Positions 1-8,090 of a stretch of 64,000 nucleotides of DNA are shown one piece after another. Within the stretch, counting starts at the first letter, position 1; the number at the start of each line of letters is the position of its first letter. The translations under genes were made by a program, and so were the position numbers. The DNA comes from Bordetella flabilis (lineage in GTDB: Bacteria; Pseudomonadota; Gammaproteobacteria; Burkholderiales; Burkholderiaceae_B). The notes beneath the pieces are model-generated. The model was given only the letters and a program-made list of their open reading frames with translations. It was not told where the DNA came from and did not search any database. The DNA lies in contig NZ_CP016172.1 in the NCBI RefSeq assembly GCF_001676725.1, positions 5,766,001 through 5,830,000 on the forward strand, in the 5' to 3' direction.

Positions 1-762
1 AAGATGCCCGTGCTGCACGGCACGATGCGGATGCATGTTATGGATTTCGTAAGCGGCCCGCGCGGGGACCTCCCGCCGTTCGCTCCACCACTGGTCCTCG
101 GGCGCCGCATTGAAGAAGCGGAGGTCCATATCCGCCGGGAATCCCGGAAAAGACTGCTCCAGCCAGGCCTGCCCGTAGGCGGACCCCATGCGCGCCATGC
201 GTTGCGGCCAGTCCGGAGGAATGGCGTCGAAGCCGGCCGGCGGCGTATTGGCATCCGGCCTGGATATGCGCTGCCTCGGCGACTCCACGTTGGGCAAGGG
301 CACGACATCCATGCCGTTGATCCGCCGTGGCGCGCTGCCGATGCCCAGCGGATTTTCGGCGCATTGCGGACCGCCGCGTGCGTGCCGCCAATCCACGCGC
401 ATCGCATCGAAAGGGGCCGGCGCCGTGGCATGCCCGTCCAGCCAGTACCGATCGCCGAATACCAGCAGCGATTTCTCCAGGCCCCCGACGTGCGCGCGCA
501 CCGCGCAAGCGGTCTTGTCGGCCTGATGGGCGGTATAGCCCTGGCCGCTGACCAGGAACTCCGGGCACGGCTTCGGGATACCGAGGTCCAGCAGACCGCC
601 AGCCTCTTCGGCCGCGAGCTGCCACAGCGCCTGCTCGGTCAAAAGTACAGGCTGCGCGTCCAGTGTTGCCATGGCGAGCACGGCGGTACCCAGCATATCG
701 ACGCCTTGCCAGCGATACGGCCGCATCAGCAGGCTGAGCCTGGCGGGTTTTACGACACGCAT
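1..762 (-). CDS. DUF2169 domain protein of a VgrG island (partial, runs off the window)
   Basis: On the minus strand the frame is open from an ATG at 762 to the window edge (254 codons, no stop), so the 3' part is missing. The N-terminus reads MRVVKPARLSLLMRPYRW, followed by PCPEFLVSGQGY near residue 70 and a Trp/Pro-rich second half (PPDWPQRMARMG). This pattern fits DUF2169, a family encoded beside VgrG in type VI secretion islands and thought to help load effectors, often fused to pentapeptide repeats further on. The gene follows vgrG and a small membrane-protein gene on the same strand, which supports one vgrG operon. The upstream CAGGCGG is only a weak ribosome site. Family call from sequence and context; the function is inferred. 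Confidence 0.75.
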   Translation of the reverse strand, partial: MRVVKPARLSLLMRPYRWQGVDMLGTAVLAMATLDAQPVLLTEQALWQLAAEEAGGLLDLGIPKPCPEFLVSGQGYTAHQADKTACAVRAHVGGLEKSLLVFGDRYWLDGHATAPAPFDAMRVDWRHARGGPQCAENPLGIGSAPRRINGMDVVPLPNVESPRQRISRPDANTPPAGFDAIPPDWPQRMARMGSAYGQAWLEQSFPGFPADMDLRFFNAAPEDQWWSERREVPARAAYEIHNMHPHRAVQHGHL

Positions 763-880
763 GCAACCGCCTGAAGTAGTTCGACCCCAATCCGGGGTTG
801 TGCTGTCCGCGCCACCATCGCCTGCCGTTTCCGGCACTGCGACGACAAACGCCGGACCATTGGACGACCGCCTGCGCGCA

Positions 881-1285
881 TCATTCCGTGTGCTGGTCCA
901 CGACCACTTCGCGCGTTCGCACGTCCATGCGGACCCGGATGTCGCGGCCTTCGGAGAAGTCACCGAAACGCGTCGGCGATAGCGGCACGCTGATTTCCGT
1001 TTCGAACGGCGTGGCCGCCATCGGGTGCACGGACAGCCGCAGCTTCCAGATGAAGTATTGCTCCGCCCCGAGCCGCGCGCCGGTATCGAGCGACTGCAGG
1101 ATACGCGCGGTGGCGGGCATTCCATTGCGTTGGATGGCATGCTGCGCGCGCGCCGCCTGGGCCTTGCGGTCGTTGTGCCGCCATACCGAATATATGGCCA
1201 GGGCGGCTTCCGCCGCGATCACGATCGCGACCGCGATCGACCACCCCGCCCAGTCAGGCAATCCCCAGCGTTCCATGATGCCCAT
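881..1285 (-). CDS. Small single-pass membrane protein of the vgrG operon, unknown function
   Basis: A 134-residue protein. One hydrophobic segment covers about residues 11-34 (WAGWSIAVAIVIAAEAALAI), followed by a basic stretch (WRHNDRKAQAARAQ) and a soluble tail of about 95 residues ending in short beta-type stretches (DIRVRMDVRTREVVVDQH). Start ATG 1285 is chosen because GGGAGG lies 10-15 bases upstream; ATG 1276 is possible. It lies 36 bases after vgrG and before the DUF2169 gene, all leftward, so it is probably co-transcribed. Similar short membrane proteins occur in VgrG islands and could be immunity proteins or accessory factors. I do not recognise a named family. Confidence 0.65.
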   Translation of the reverse strand: MGIMERWGLPDWAGWSIAVAIVIAAEAALAIYSVWRHNDRKAQAARAQHAIQRNGMPATARILQSLDTGARLGAEQYFIWKLRLSVHPMAATPFETEISVPLSPTRFGDFSEGRDIRVRMDVRTREVVVDQHTE

Positions 1286-1321
1286 TGTTGTCGCGCCTCC
1301 CGTGTCGGTCCTGCCGTACGG

Positions 1322-3688
1322 TCAGATGATGGTGAACAGGCCGGTGAGCAGGCTTTTGGCGCCCGCGGTTTCGGTCGTGAGGCCTGTGTTGCGGTACTCG
1401 ACCGCGCCCATCTTGGTTGCGGTCGCGAAGATGTCCATCTTGACGGTGGTCAGGTCGACCTTGGAGATGGTCACCCCCAGGTTGGAGCGCCAGATCGCGG
1501 CGTTGGCCAGTCCCATCGTGGCCTGCGCCACGGTCAGGTTCAGGCCGAACGGCGTGGCCTTGAGCCAGCTTTTCGTCGACAGGTCCTTGACCTGCTTGCC
1601 ATTGAGCACCACGTCCGTGTCGCTGGTAATGGTGATGGGCTGCGGCGCGGTGATGTCGATACCGGCGCTGGACGAAGTCATCGTGATCTGGTTGGCCGCC
1701 GTCGCATCCATGCCGGCGGCCGTCGACGCCATCGTGACCTGGCCCTGCGCCTTCAGGTCCATGCCCGCCCCCACGGATTCGACGTGGACCTGGCCTTGCG
1801 CCTTCTCCGTCAGTGATCCGGTCTGCACCTGGTGCAACGCGTCTCCGGACGTCACCTGCACCTCTTCGCCGTCGTTCAGCGTTTCGATGAAGGCGCCCGT
1901 CACGTTGCGGCGCTCGCCGCCGGCCGCGATGGTGGTATCCAGGCCCTGGTCGAACTTCTCGGTGGTCATACCGCCCGACACATGCAGGATGCGGGCACCG
2001 TTGACGGTATAGGTCTCGTCGTTGGTTACGGTGACCTCGCGGGTCTTGCCGACCGTCAGCAGGTCGGTACCCTGCACATGGGTCACGCGCGCGCCGCCGA
2101 TCAGGGTCGTGTCGTCGACACCGATGGTCGTCGCGCGGCTGCCTTCGACCGTACGCTGTTCGTCGGCCTCGACCTCGGTGCGCATATTGCGCTCCGCATG
2201 CACCCAGATCTCTTCCTGGCCCGGCTTGTCTTCGAATACGAAGGCATTGGCGGTGACGGGCGTGCCATCCTGCGAACGCGACAGAAAGCCACTTTGCGTG
2301 GCGTTGGCCGGCAAATCCCAGGGTGGCATGTTGGCGCCGTTGAACACCCGGCCGATGACGATGGGCCGGTCGGGATGGCCGCCAATGAAGTCCACCACCA
2401 CTTCGTCGCCGCGGCGCGGCAGTTGCAGGCCGCCGAAGCCGCCGCTTGCCCAGGGGCTGGACACACGCACCCAGCATGAGCTGTTTTCGTTCTTCTGGCC
2501 GTACCGGTCCCAATGGAACTGGACCTTGATACGCCCATACTGGTCCACCCAGATCTGCTGGCCTTCCTTACCGACGACCGTGGCGGTCTGCGGACCGTGC
2601 GTGTAGGCGGGTGGCGTAGTACGCGGCGCGCGGAACTGCACGCTGGACGGCAAGGCAGTGAATGCGACGTCGAACACCAGCGGTTCGGACACGCCCGTGG
2701 CATAGCCCGCTTCGCGTATGTGGTAGCGCGCCGCGACGATCAGGTAGTCGCGGTTCTCGCTCGCGCGGGGATGGTTGCGCAGTTGCAGGCGATAACCCGG
2801 GGCGATGGCCCGCGCATTGCAGCGGCCTGCCACCTGCTCCTGGCGGCACTGCAGATCCTCCAGCCGGACACGGGTGTAGTGCTCGCCCTGGTCCGGATCG
2901 GAATAGCCGCCCAGCCATTCATACATCTCAAGCTTGCCGTCGTCGTAGGCGCCGGGATTCATCCGCCTGGCGTCCAGGCTGGCCGCCGGCCGCTTGAAGT
3001 CGAAGTCGCTGGTTGCAAAGCCGCTCGGGGTGATCTGCTGCGCGGGCTCCCACGCGCTGACATATTCCTCGCGTGGCACCGTGACGCGGTCCGGCCCGTA
3101 GTAGGGGAGCGCTTCGCATCCGGGGCAGGCGTCGTGCTGCATGATGTCGTCGGTCAGCACCAGGGTGTGCCGGCCCTGCTCATGGCGAAACCAGTAATAG
3201 ATGCCCTCGTGTTCCATCAGCCGGCTGATGAAGGCGAAGTCGGTTTCCTGGTACTGCACGCAATATTCCCAGCGCCGGTACGTGCCGGACAAGCGCCATT
3301 CCACCGGGAAGGCGTAGTCGCGCAATACCTCCTTGAGCACGTCGGGGACGCTTTTGTTCTGGAATATCTTGCTGTCCGACGTCTGTGTCAGGTACCAAAG
3401 CCAGGGCCGCACGGTGGCACGGTAGATGTAGTCGCGCGAGGTCGCACTCTCGCGGCCCACCAGGGTGCAGCGGGCGATCTGGCCGTTCAGATAACGCGGG
3501 CCGGCGACGGCGGCGATTTCCAGCGTCAGCGGCTTGCCCAGGAGCTGCCTCATATCGAGCGCATAGGTGTCGGCCAACAGCGTCACCTCGAACTCGAACA
3601 ACTCCGACAACGCTTCCGTTCCGGCCATGGAACGAAAACGCAGCGTGTCCCCGGGAAGGGGCGTATGGGCAATAACGGTACGATCCAT
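1322..3688 (-). CDS. vgrG: Type VI secretion spike protein VgrG (TssI)
   Basis: A 788-residue VgrG, the trimeric spike at the tip of the T6SS tail tube that punctures target cells. The N-terminal gp27-like part contains the family hallmark QETDFAFISRLMEHEGIYYW near residue 160. The gp5-like OB region follows (CWVRVSSPWASGGFGGLQLP near residue 410, then GDEVVVDFIGGHPDRPIVIG). From about residue 510 the chain is a repetitive Thr/Val/Gly beta-helix needle (VEGSRATTIG, repeated QGQVxx motifs) ending GLFTII. No clear enzymatic C-terminal extension is visible, so it is probably a structural rather than an effector-fused VgrG. ATG 3688 is preferred over an earlier in-frame ATG at 3742 because GGGAG precedes it and the family motif DRTVIAHTPL starts here. 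Confidence 0.93.
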   Translation of the reverse strand: MDRTVIAHTPLPGDTLRFRSMAGTEALSELFEFEVTLLADTYALDMRQLLGKPLTLEIAAVAGPRYLNGQIARCTLVGRESATSRDYIYRATVRPWLWYLTQTSDSKIFQNKSVPDVLKEVLRDYAFPVEWRLSGTYRRWEYCVQYQETDFAFISRLMEHEGIYYWFRHEQGRHTLVLTDDIMQHDACPGCEALPYYGPDRVTVPREEYVSAWEPAQQITPSGFATSDFDFKRPAASLDARRMNPGAYDDGKLEMYEWLGGYSDPDQGEHYTRVRLEDLQCRQEQVAGRCNARAIAPGYRLQLRNHPRASENRDYLIVAARYHIREAGYATGVSEPLVFDVAFTALPSSVQFRAPRTTPPAYTHGPQTATVVGKEGQQIWVDQYGRIKVQFHWDRYGQKNENSSCWVRVSSPWASGGFGGLQLPRRGDEVVVDFIGGHPDRPIVIGRVFNGANMPPWDLPANATQSGFLSRSQDGTPVTANAFVFEDKPGQEEIWVHAERNMRTEVEADEQRTVEGSRATTIGVDDTTLIGGARVTHVQGTDLLTVGKTREVTVTNDETYTVNGARILHVSGGMTTEKFDQGLDTTIAAGGERRNVTGAFIETLNDGEEVQVTSGDALHQVQTGSLTEKAQGQVHVESVGAGMDLKAQGQVTMASTAAGMDATAANQITMTSSSAGIDITAPQPITITSDTDVVLNGKQVKDLSTKSWLKATPFGLNLTVAQATMGLANAAIWRSNLGVTISKVDLTTVKMDIFATATKMGAVEYRNTGLTTETAGAKSLLTGLFTII

Positions 3689-3798
3689 TCCGACTCCCAA
3701 CGGACCGCACCGCCATGCGCGGCGACCCCGGTCCTGGTTCAAGCCATGGATGGCTTTGGACCGGTGATGCTAGGAGCCGGGAATGTCAGCGGTGTTTC

Positions 3799-3817
3799 AT
3801 TAACAATCCTTATCATT
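3799..3817. promoter_or_regulatory. Possible Fur-type AT-rich operator between vgrG and gntR
   Basis: In a GC-rich background the 19 bases here read, on the minus strand, AATGATAAGGATTGTTAAT. This resembles overlapping NATWAT hexamers of a Fur box, though it is far from a perfect match. It lies 110 bases upstream of vgrG and 76 bases upstream of the GntR gene, so it could serve either. Iron control of T6SS genes is known in other proteobacteria. Assignment here is a weak inference. Confidence 0.25.
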
Positions 3818-3892
3818 TTTTACCTCTGGGAGCCTGGGCCGTGCGTTCCGGTATAGTCGGCCACTTCACGACGCGTTCACGAGCCGACGACC

Positions 3893-4636
3893 ATGCCCAG
3901 CGCCCGCGATCTGGTGTACGGGGAACTCCGCCGCCGCCTCATGTCAGGCGCCTTCCTGCCCGGTCAGCGCCTGCGCGAGGAGCACATCGCCAGCGAACTG
4001 GCGGTCAGCCGTACGCCCGTGCGCAATGCCATCGGACGTCTCGCCGCAGAGGGCCTGGTCAAGCGCGACGGCCGGCGCGGCACGGTTGTGCTTGGATGGT
4101 CGGATCGCGACATCAACGAGGCCTTCGAGCTGCGCTTGCTATTGGAGCCTTACGCCGCACGCGTGGCCGCCGTGCAGGCGACGCCCGCGCAGATCGATGC
4201 CCTGGAAGACCTGAACCAGGGAATGCTCGAGGCAGTCGAGTCGTATGACCCGCAGCAGCCGGGCGGCTTGGACGAGTCGGGCCCGTTGGCCGAGTCCGCC
4301 GGCGACGACCGCGTGGCCCGGATTCAGTACTACAACAATCGTTTCCACCATGCGCTGATCGAGGCCGCGCAGTCGGCGCGCGTGCGCGCGCTGGTGGACA
4401 ACCTGCTCGATATGCCGATCACCATCGGCTCGTTCTATTTCTACACGCGCGAGGACATGCTACGCAGCGTGGAGCATCACCGGCAGATCATCGCGGCCCT
4501 GCGGGCCAGCGACCCGGCCTGCGCGGAAGCCGCGATGCGCTTGCACCTGACCGCCACGCACCTGCTTTTCCGCAGACAGCGCAATACGCCGGCGCACCCG
4601 GGCGCTCCCGCCGATAGTGACGCGCCGATGACCTGA
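3893..4636 (+). CDS. GntR family (FadR/FCD subfamily) transcriptional regulator
   Basis: A 247-residue regulator. Residues 1-68 are the winged helix of GntR proteins (LREEHIASELAVSRTPVRNA, then GLVKRDGRRGTVV as the wing). Residues about 85-225 form an FCD ligand domain with the expected histidines (NRFHHALIEAA, EHHRQIIAAL, AMRLHL), which in relatives bind a metal and a small carboxylate. It faces the Bug receptor and oxidoreductase genes convergently and may control them: a palindrome of the size GntR dimers bind lies just upstream of the oxidoreductase (6729-6747). A loosely conserved insertion of about 20 residues (YDPQQPGGLDESGP) interrupts the helical domain near residue 120. Effector unknown. 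Confidence 0.88.
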   Translation: MPSARDLVYGELRRRLMSGAFLPGQRLREEHIASELAVSRTPVRNAIGRLAAEGLVKRDGRRGTVVLGWSDRDINEAFELRLLLEPYAARVAAVQATPAQIDALEDLNQGMLEAVESYDPQQPGGLDESGPLAESAGDDRVARIQYYNNRFHHALIEAAQSARVRALVDNLLDMPITIGSFYFYTREDMLRSVEHHRQIIAALRASDPACAEAAMRLHLTATHLLFRRQRNTPAHPGAPADSDAPMT

Positions 4637-4715
4637 CGGGCCCGGCGCTCCATCTACGGCCGCATGCCTCGCCGCAATAGCCGGGCCGGGCAATCCGCAT
4701 GCGCCTGTCCACGCC

Positions 4716-5684
4716 TTACTGCTTGGGAATGCCCGCTTCCTGCACCACCTTGCCGAAGGTTTCGTAGTCGGCGCGATAGCGCCTGGCCAGATCCTGCGGC
4801 GTCCCCTTCATTACGCTATAGCCGGCATCCTGCAGCTTCTGCGTGACCTCGGGCTTGTCCAGCGTGCGGTTCAGGGCGGTGTTCAGTTGAGCGACGATAT
4901 CGTCAGGGGTCTGGCCCGGCGCCATCAGGCCCCACCAGATGGTTTGCGTGATGGACTTGAAACCGCTCTCCGCGAAGGTCGGTACGTCAGGCAACGCGGG
5001 CGAGCGCTCTTCGGCCACAACGGCCAGGGCGCGAACCTTGCCGCCGCGGATCTGCGGCAACAGGGATGCGACCGAGCCGGTGTAGAGATCGATGCGGTGG
5101 CTCATCAGGTCGGGGAAAGCCTGCGCCCAGCCACGATACGGGACATGCATAAGCTCGATGCCCGCCGCCTTGCGCCACAGATAGCCGATGAGATCGCCGC
5201 TGCCGCCGATGCCCGGAATGCCCAGCGACACACGCCCGGGTTTCGCCTTGGCCGCCTGGACCACATCATCCACGGTCTTGTACGGCGAGTCAGGCAGCAC
5301 GACGAACACGCTGGGCGAGGATGCGACAAGACCGACGGGCTTGAAGTCCTTGAAGGTGTCGTAGGGCAGCTTGTTGTACAGCCAGGGATTGAGGACGATG
5401 TTGTCGGTCTGCGCCATGACCAGCGTGTGGCCATCCGGCCTCGCGCGCGCCGTCGCGTCCAGCGCCAGGTTGCCGCCGGCGCCAGGCTTGTTTTCCACGA
5501 CGATATTCCAGCCAGTGTCCTGGCCGATGGCTGTACCGACCATGCGCGTCAATGTGTCCGTACCGCCGCCAGGCGGGAACGGCGAGATGAAAGTGATGGG
5601 GCCGCTCCCGAGGTCGGCCGCGCCGGCGGTCGCCGTGCAGGCCAGCAGCGCCGCGGTGGCGGCCATCCGTTTGAATGCGCGCAT
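4716..5684 (-). CDS. Bug family tripartite tricarboxylate (TctC-type) periplasmic receptor
   Basis: A 322-residue periplasmic solute receptor. Residues 1-22 are a Sec signal peptide (KRMAATAALLACTATAGA). The mature part starts with the Bug signature ITFISPFPPGGGTDTLTRMV, then VVENKPGAGGNLAL, and later MHVPYRGWAQAFPDLMSHRI, where bound carboxylates are gripped through water-bridged main-chain contacts. Bug genes are strongly expanded in Bordetella and relatives, and many are orphans without TctAB membrane partners, as here. ATG 5684 has GAGGAAG upstream; frames reaching back to 5798 lack a signal peptide start. The oxidoreductase gene follows on the same strand 132 bases upstream, suggesting a shared carboxylate pathway. 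Ligand unknown. Confidence 0.9.
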   Translation of the reverse strand: MRAFKRMAATAALLACTATAGAADLGSGPITFISPFPPGGGTDTLTRMVGTAIGQDTGWNIVVENKPGAGGNLALDATARARPDGHTLVMAQTDNIVLNPWLYNKLPYDTFKDFKPVGLVASSPSVFVVLPDSPYKTVDDVVQAAKAKPGRVSLGIPGIGGSGDLIGYLWRKAAGIELMHVPYRGWAQAFPDLMSHRIDLYTGSVASLLPQIRGGKVRALAVVAEERSPALPDVPTFAESGFKSITQTIWWGLMAPGQTPDDIVAQLNTALNRTLDKPEVTQKLQDAGYSVMKGTPQDLARRYRADYETFGKVVQEAGIPKQ

Positions 5685-5816
5685 TGTCTTCCTCACTGTG
5701 CGTTTCTGTACTTGTTTCTGTACTTGGTTGGGACGCTTCGACATCCAGTGCATGGACCCGGACTGGCCAGCCCCGCCGGAACCTGAAGTCGGGATCATCG
5801 CAGCTCCAGGGCAGCC

Positions 5817-6713
5817 CTACGCGGATGCCCGCCCAGATTTTCCGCTGGCCAGCGTCGCCAGCCATTCCAGCCGCGCGGGAACGGTGTCCGGGAGGTCGAG
5901 CCGCGCGCCGGCTGCATGAGCGGCTTCGATGCCATGCGTCGTACGGGCGAACAGGCGTTCCACGCCGTCGAGGACCAGGGGCTGCAGGCCCGCGTCGATC
6001 AGTTGCTCGCGCGCCTCGCGCACCTCGGCCAGGCGGCGCGGCGCGTGCAGGACGTGCGAGCGCAGGAACGAGTCCATGAACGTCGTCAGGGGCGTGCGAT
6101 CGATATCGGCCAGCACCTCGTACAGCGCATCACGCAGGCCCATGCTTTCGGCGGCCACCAGGCATTCGACGGTCAGGCTTTCCATGCCCTTGGTCATGAT
6201 GCTGCGCAGCAGCTTCAGGCGCACCGCGTCGCCGGCCTGGCCGGCAATGGCACGCGCCGGGGCGCCGCTGTCGCGTGCGAAGGCGGCGGCGGCTTCGGCG
6301 CCCGTTCCCGCGCACAGCAGCGGTGTGCGATCGCCCAATAGCGCAATGGCGCCCATGATCGCCACGTCGGCGAAAGGTATGCCGTCGCCGGCCGCGACGG
6401 TCGCGGCCGCACGCATGTCGGCCGCGCCCGCGGTGGTGAAGTCCGCGTACAGCGCGTCCGCGCGCAGGTAAGGCAGCGCCTGTTCCGCCACCCCGCGTGC
6501 GGCATGGCCGTAGACAGCCGAGACGACGATATCGGCGTCGGCCAGCCAGGCGCCCGGCGCCGCATGCAAGGCGGCGCCAAAGCCGCGGGCGAGGGCCTGC
6601 ATGTCAGGGTCCTGGCGGATTTCACAGATGGCGTAGATCGCATGCCCCGCCTTGCGCCAGGCCGCCGCGTAGCACTGGCCTACCTCTCCACATCCAATGA
6701 GGGCGATTTTCAT
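5817..6713 (-). CDS. NAD(P)-dependent oxidoreductase, 6-phosphogluconate/3-hydroxyacid dehydrogenase-like with DUF1932
   Basis: A 298-residue protein. Residues 1-130 form a Rossmann fold beginning MKIALIGCGEVGQCYAAAW with the GxGxxG-type dinucleotide loop at residues 7-12. Residues about 185-255 match the helical DUF1932 domain (KLLRSIMTKGMESLTVECLV). Proteins with this layout oxidise or reduce small hydroxy acids. The gene precedes the Bug receptor on the same strand, and the pair is flanked by a GntR/FCD regulator. I infer that all three act on one imported carboxylate. Start ATG 6713 is the only good choice, 15 bases downstream of the palindrome at 6729-6747. Confidence 0.82.
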   Translation of the reverse strand: MKIALIGCGEVGQCYAAAWRKAGHAIYAICEIRQDPDMQALARGFGAALHAAPGAWLADADIVVSAVYGHAARGVAEQALPYLRADALYADFTTAGAADMRAAATVAAGDGIPFADVAIMGAIALLGDRTPLLCAGTGAEAAAAFARDSGAPARAIAGQAGDAVRLKLLRSIMTKGMESLTVECLVAAESMGLRDALYEVLADIDRTPLTTFMDSFLRSHVLHAPRRLAEVREAREQLIDAGLQPLVLDGVERLFARTTHGIEAAHAAGARLDLPDTVPARLEWLATLASGKSGRASA

Positions 6714-6728
6714 GTCAAAAGTACATTA

Positions 6729-6747
6729 ATAAAACAATCCGTTTTAT
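6729..6747. promoter_or_regulatory. 19-bp palindrome, candidate GntR-type operator
   Basis: ATAAAAC - 5 bases - GTTTTAT: two perfect 7-base inverted arms 15 bases upstream of the oxidoreductase start codon, in an AT-rich pocket. Size and position fit a dimeric repressor site, and the nearby GntR/FCD gene (3893-4636) is the natural candidate. The link is inference. Confidence 0.45.
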
Positions 6748-6964
6748 ATCCCCGCGCACTCCGAGCTCGCCACCGGGTGTAACCCTTATAGGAGATACAA
6801 AATTTATACATTGCGAGGCCAGGCGCTGCGTCTCTACCCTGCAACGCCAGGGGGCGACAATAGAGCATCGAATCACGCCTTGTCTGCGCCCAAGGGGCAA
6901 GACACAATATGTCGCGTTTTACACACCCACGGCCGCCGTGGCGCACTTCACTGGGATCTACGAC

Positions 6965-7360
6965 ATGACCGTTCCATTCCGCCTCGCCGCGCTCTCCCTG
7001 GCCGCCGTCCTGGCCGCTTGCACGACGCCGCCGGCCGCCACCCCGTCCGGCCCGCCCAGCCAAGCCGCCCTGGATGCCTTGGCCCAGGTCCGGCAGGCCT
7101 ACCTGGCCGGCAAGTACGGCGATGTGATCCGCGGCGTGGCGACATCCGACGCGCTGGCCGAAGCGCCTGCACAGGTTCGCGTCGAGGCCTGGAAACTGCA
7201 GGCTTTCAGCTATTGCGTGGCCGGCTACCGGGTCTTGTGCGAAGAAGACTTCGCGCGCATTCTTCAGGTCGACCCGAAATTCGAACTCGCGCCGGCGGAG
7301 ATCGGGCATCCGCTGTGGGGCCCTGCCTTCCAGCGGGCCAAGGCCGCCCAAGGACGTTGA
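6965..7360 (+). CDS. Predicted lipoprotein, TssQ-like T6SS-associated family
   Basis: A 131-residue secreted lipoprotein. The signal peptide MTVPFRLAALSLAAVLAACT ends in the lipobox LAAC, giving a lipidated Cys at residue 18. The mature part is a short helical, TPR-like domain (QAYLAGKYGDVIRGVA; a two-Cys stretch YCVAGYRVLCEEDF; DPKFELAPAEIGHPLWGPAF). The motif GHPLWGPAF and the central Cys pair resemble TssQ-family lipoproteins found with T6SS clusters of Burkholderiales. ATG 6965 begins the signal peptide; a start 27 bases earlier would add residues before it. The gene is about 3.3 kb from vgrG, so the T6SS link is plausible but not proved. The MEKHLA gene follows 32 bases later. Confidence 0.6.
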   Translation: MTVPFRLAALSLAAVLAACTTPPAATPSGPPSQAALDALAQVRQAYLAGKYGDVIRGVATSDALAEAPAQVRVEAWKLQAFSYCVAGYRVLCEEDFARILQVDPKFELAPAEIGHPLWGPAFQRAKAAQGR

Positions 7361-7392
7361 CCGGCGCGCCCGCTTCATGGAAGGACCTGGAC

Positions 7393-7854
7393 GTGGATTT
7401 ACCGTTGTACGCAGATCCGGCTTTTTTTCAGCTGCTGGCCGGCAGCTATGCTCGCCTTCTGGGCCGTCCGCTGGTCGCTGAACCTCTGCCCGCCGAGGCT
7501 GCCAGCCACTGGCTGTACGAGGAAGCCCCCTTTGCCGTGCTCGCGCACAACACCGATGCCGATCCGCGCTTCATCTACGGCAACAAGGCCGCGCAGCGCC
7601 GCTTCGAATATTCCTGGGACGAGATCACACGCCTGCCGTCCCGGCTGTCGGCCGAGGCGCCCAACCGCGAGGAACGGCAGCGCTTCCTGGAGCGCGTGCA
7701 ACGCATTGGCTACGAAGAGGGTTATCGCGGCGTGCGCATTACCAAGTCGGGCAAACGCTTCATGATCGAGCAGGCCACCTTGTGGCAGTTGCGCGACGAT
7801 AGCGGCATGCTGCACGGCCAGGCGGTGATCATCCCGCGCACCGCCGACCTTTGA
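7393..7854 (+). CDS. MEKHLA (PAS-like) domain protein
   Basis: A 153-residue cytoplasmic protein built almost entirely of one MEKHLA domain, a PAS relative first named in plant HD-ZIP III factors and found as stand-alone proteins in bacteria. Visible family features are YADPAFFQLLAGSYARLLGR at the N-terminus, PFAVLAHNTDADPRFIYGNK near residue 50 and GYEEGYRGVRITKSGKRF near residue 110, ending in a beta strand (GQAVIIPRTADL). The start is a GTG at 7393 with GGAAGGA about 10 bases upstream; no in-frame ATG fits better. It probably binds a small ligand or flavin-like cofactor, but its role is unknown. Confidence 0.75.
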   Translation: MDLPLYADPAFFQLLAGSYARLLGRPLVAEPLPAEAASHWLYEEAPFAVLAHNTDADPRFIYGNKAAQRRFEYSWDEITRLPSRLSAEAPNREERQRFLERVQRIGYEEGYRGVRITKSGKRFMIEQATLWQLRDDSGMLHGQAVIIPRTADL

Positions 7855-8090
7855 GCACAAGCAGGTGCGCCGGCGCGCCTGTCCAGCCAGCGACGAGGAA
7901 TATTCCCACGCGGACACCCGCGCGGGCCGCCCACCGTATGGGAAGGACGCCGACAGACGACATCGACCCGCCTGCATAGACTCGGGCCTACCTCGCAGCA
8001 ATCCCGCGCTGGTCGCCGGCATCCTCGGCGACCCCTACCGCCACCCGCCATCTTCGGGTGCCGGCAACGCGACGGTACGGTAACCCGACC

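Noticed and set aside
38..790. A 250-codon leftward frame at the left edge
   Set aside because: Different frame from the DUF2169 gene; strongly Arg/Ala/Gly-rich. The frame starting at 762 gives a DUF2169-like protein and has no stop to the edge.
1322..2500. A toxin domain fused to the VgrG C-terminus
   Set aside because: The C-terminal region is repetitive beta-helix to the last residues; no catalytic motif seen.
6710..7378. A 222-codon leftward frame opposite the TssQ-like gene
   Set aside because: Covers the palindrome and promoter of the oxidoreductase; Arg/Gly-rich shadow of the lipoprotein gene.
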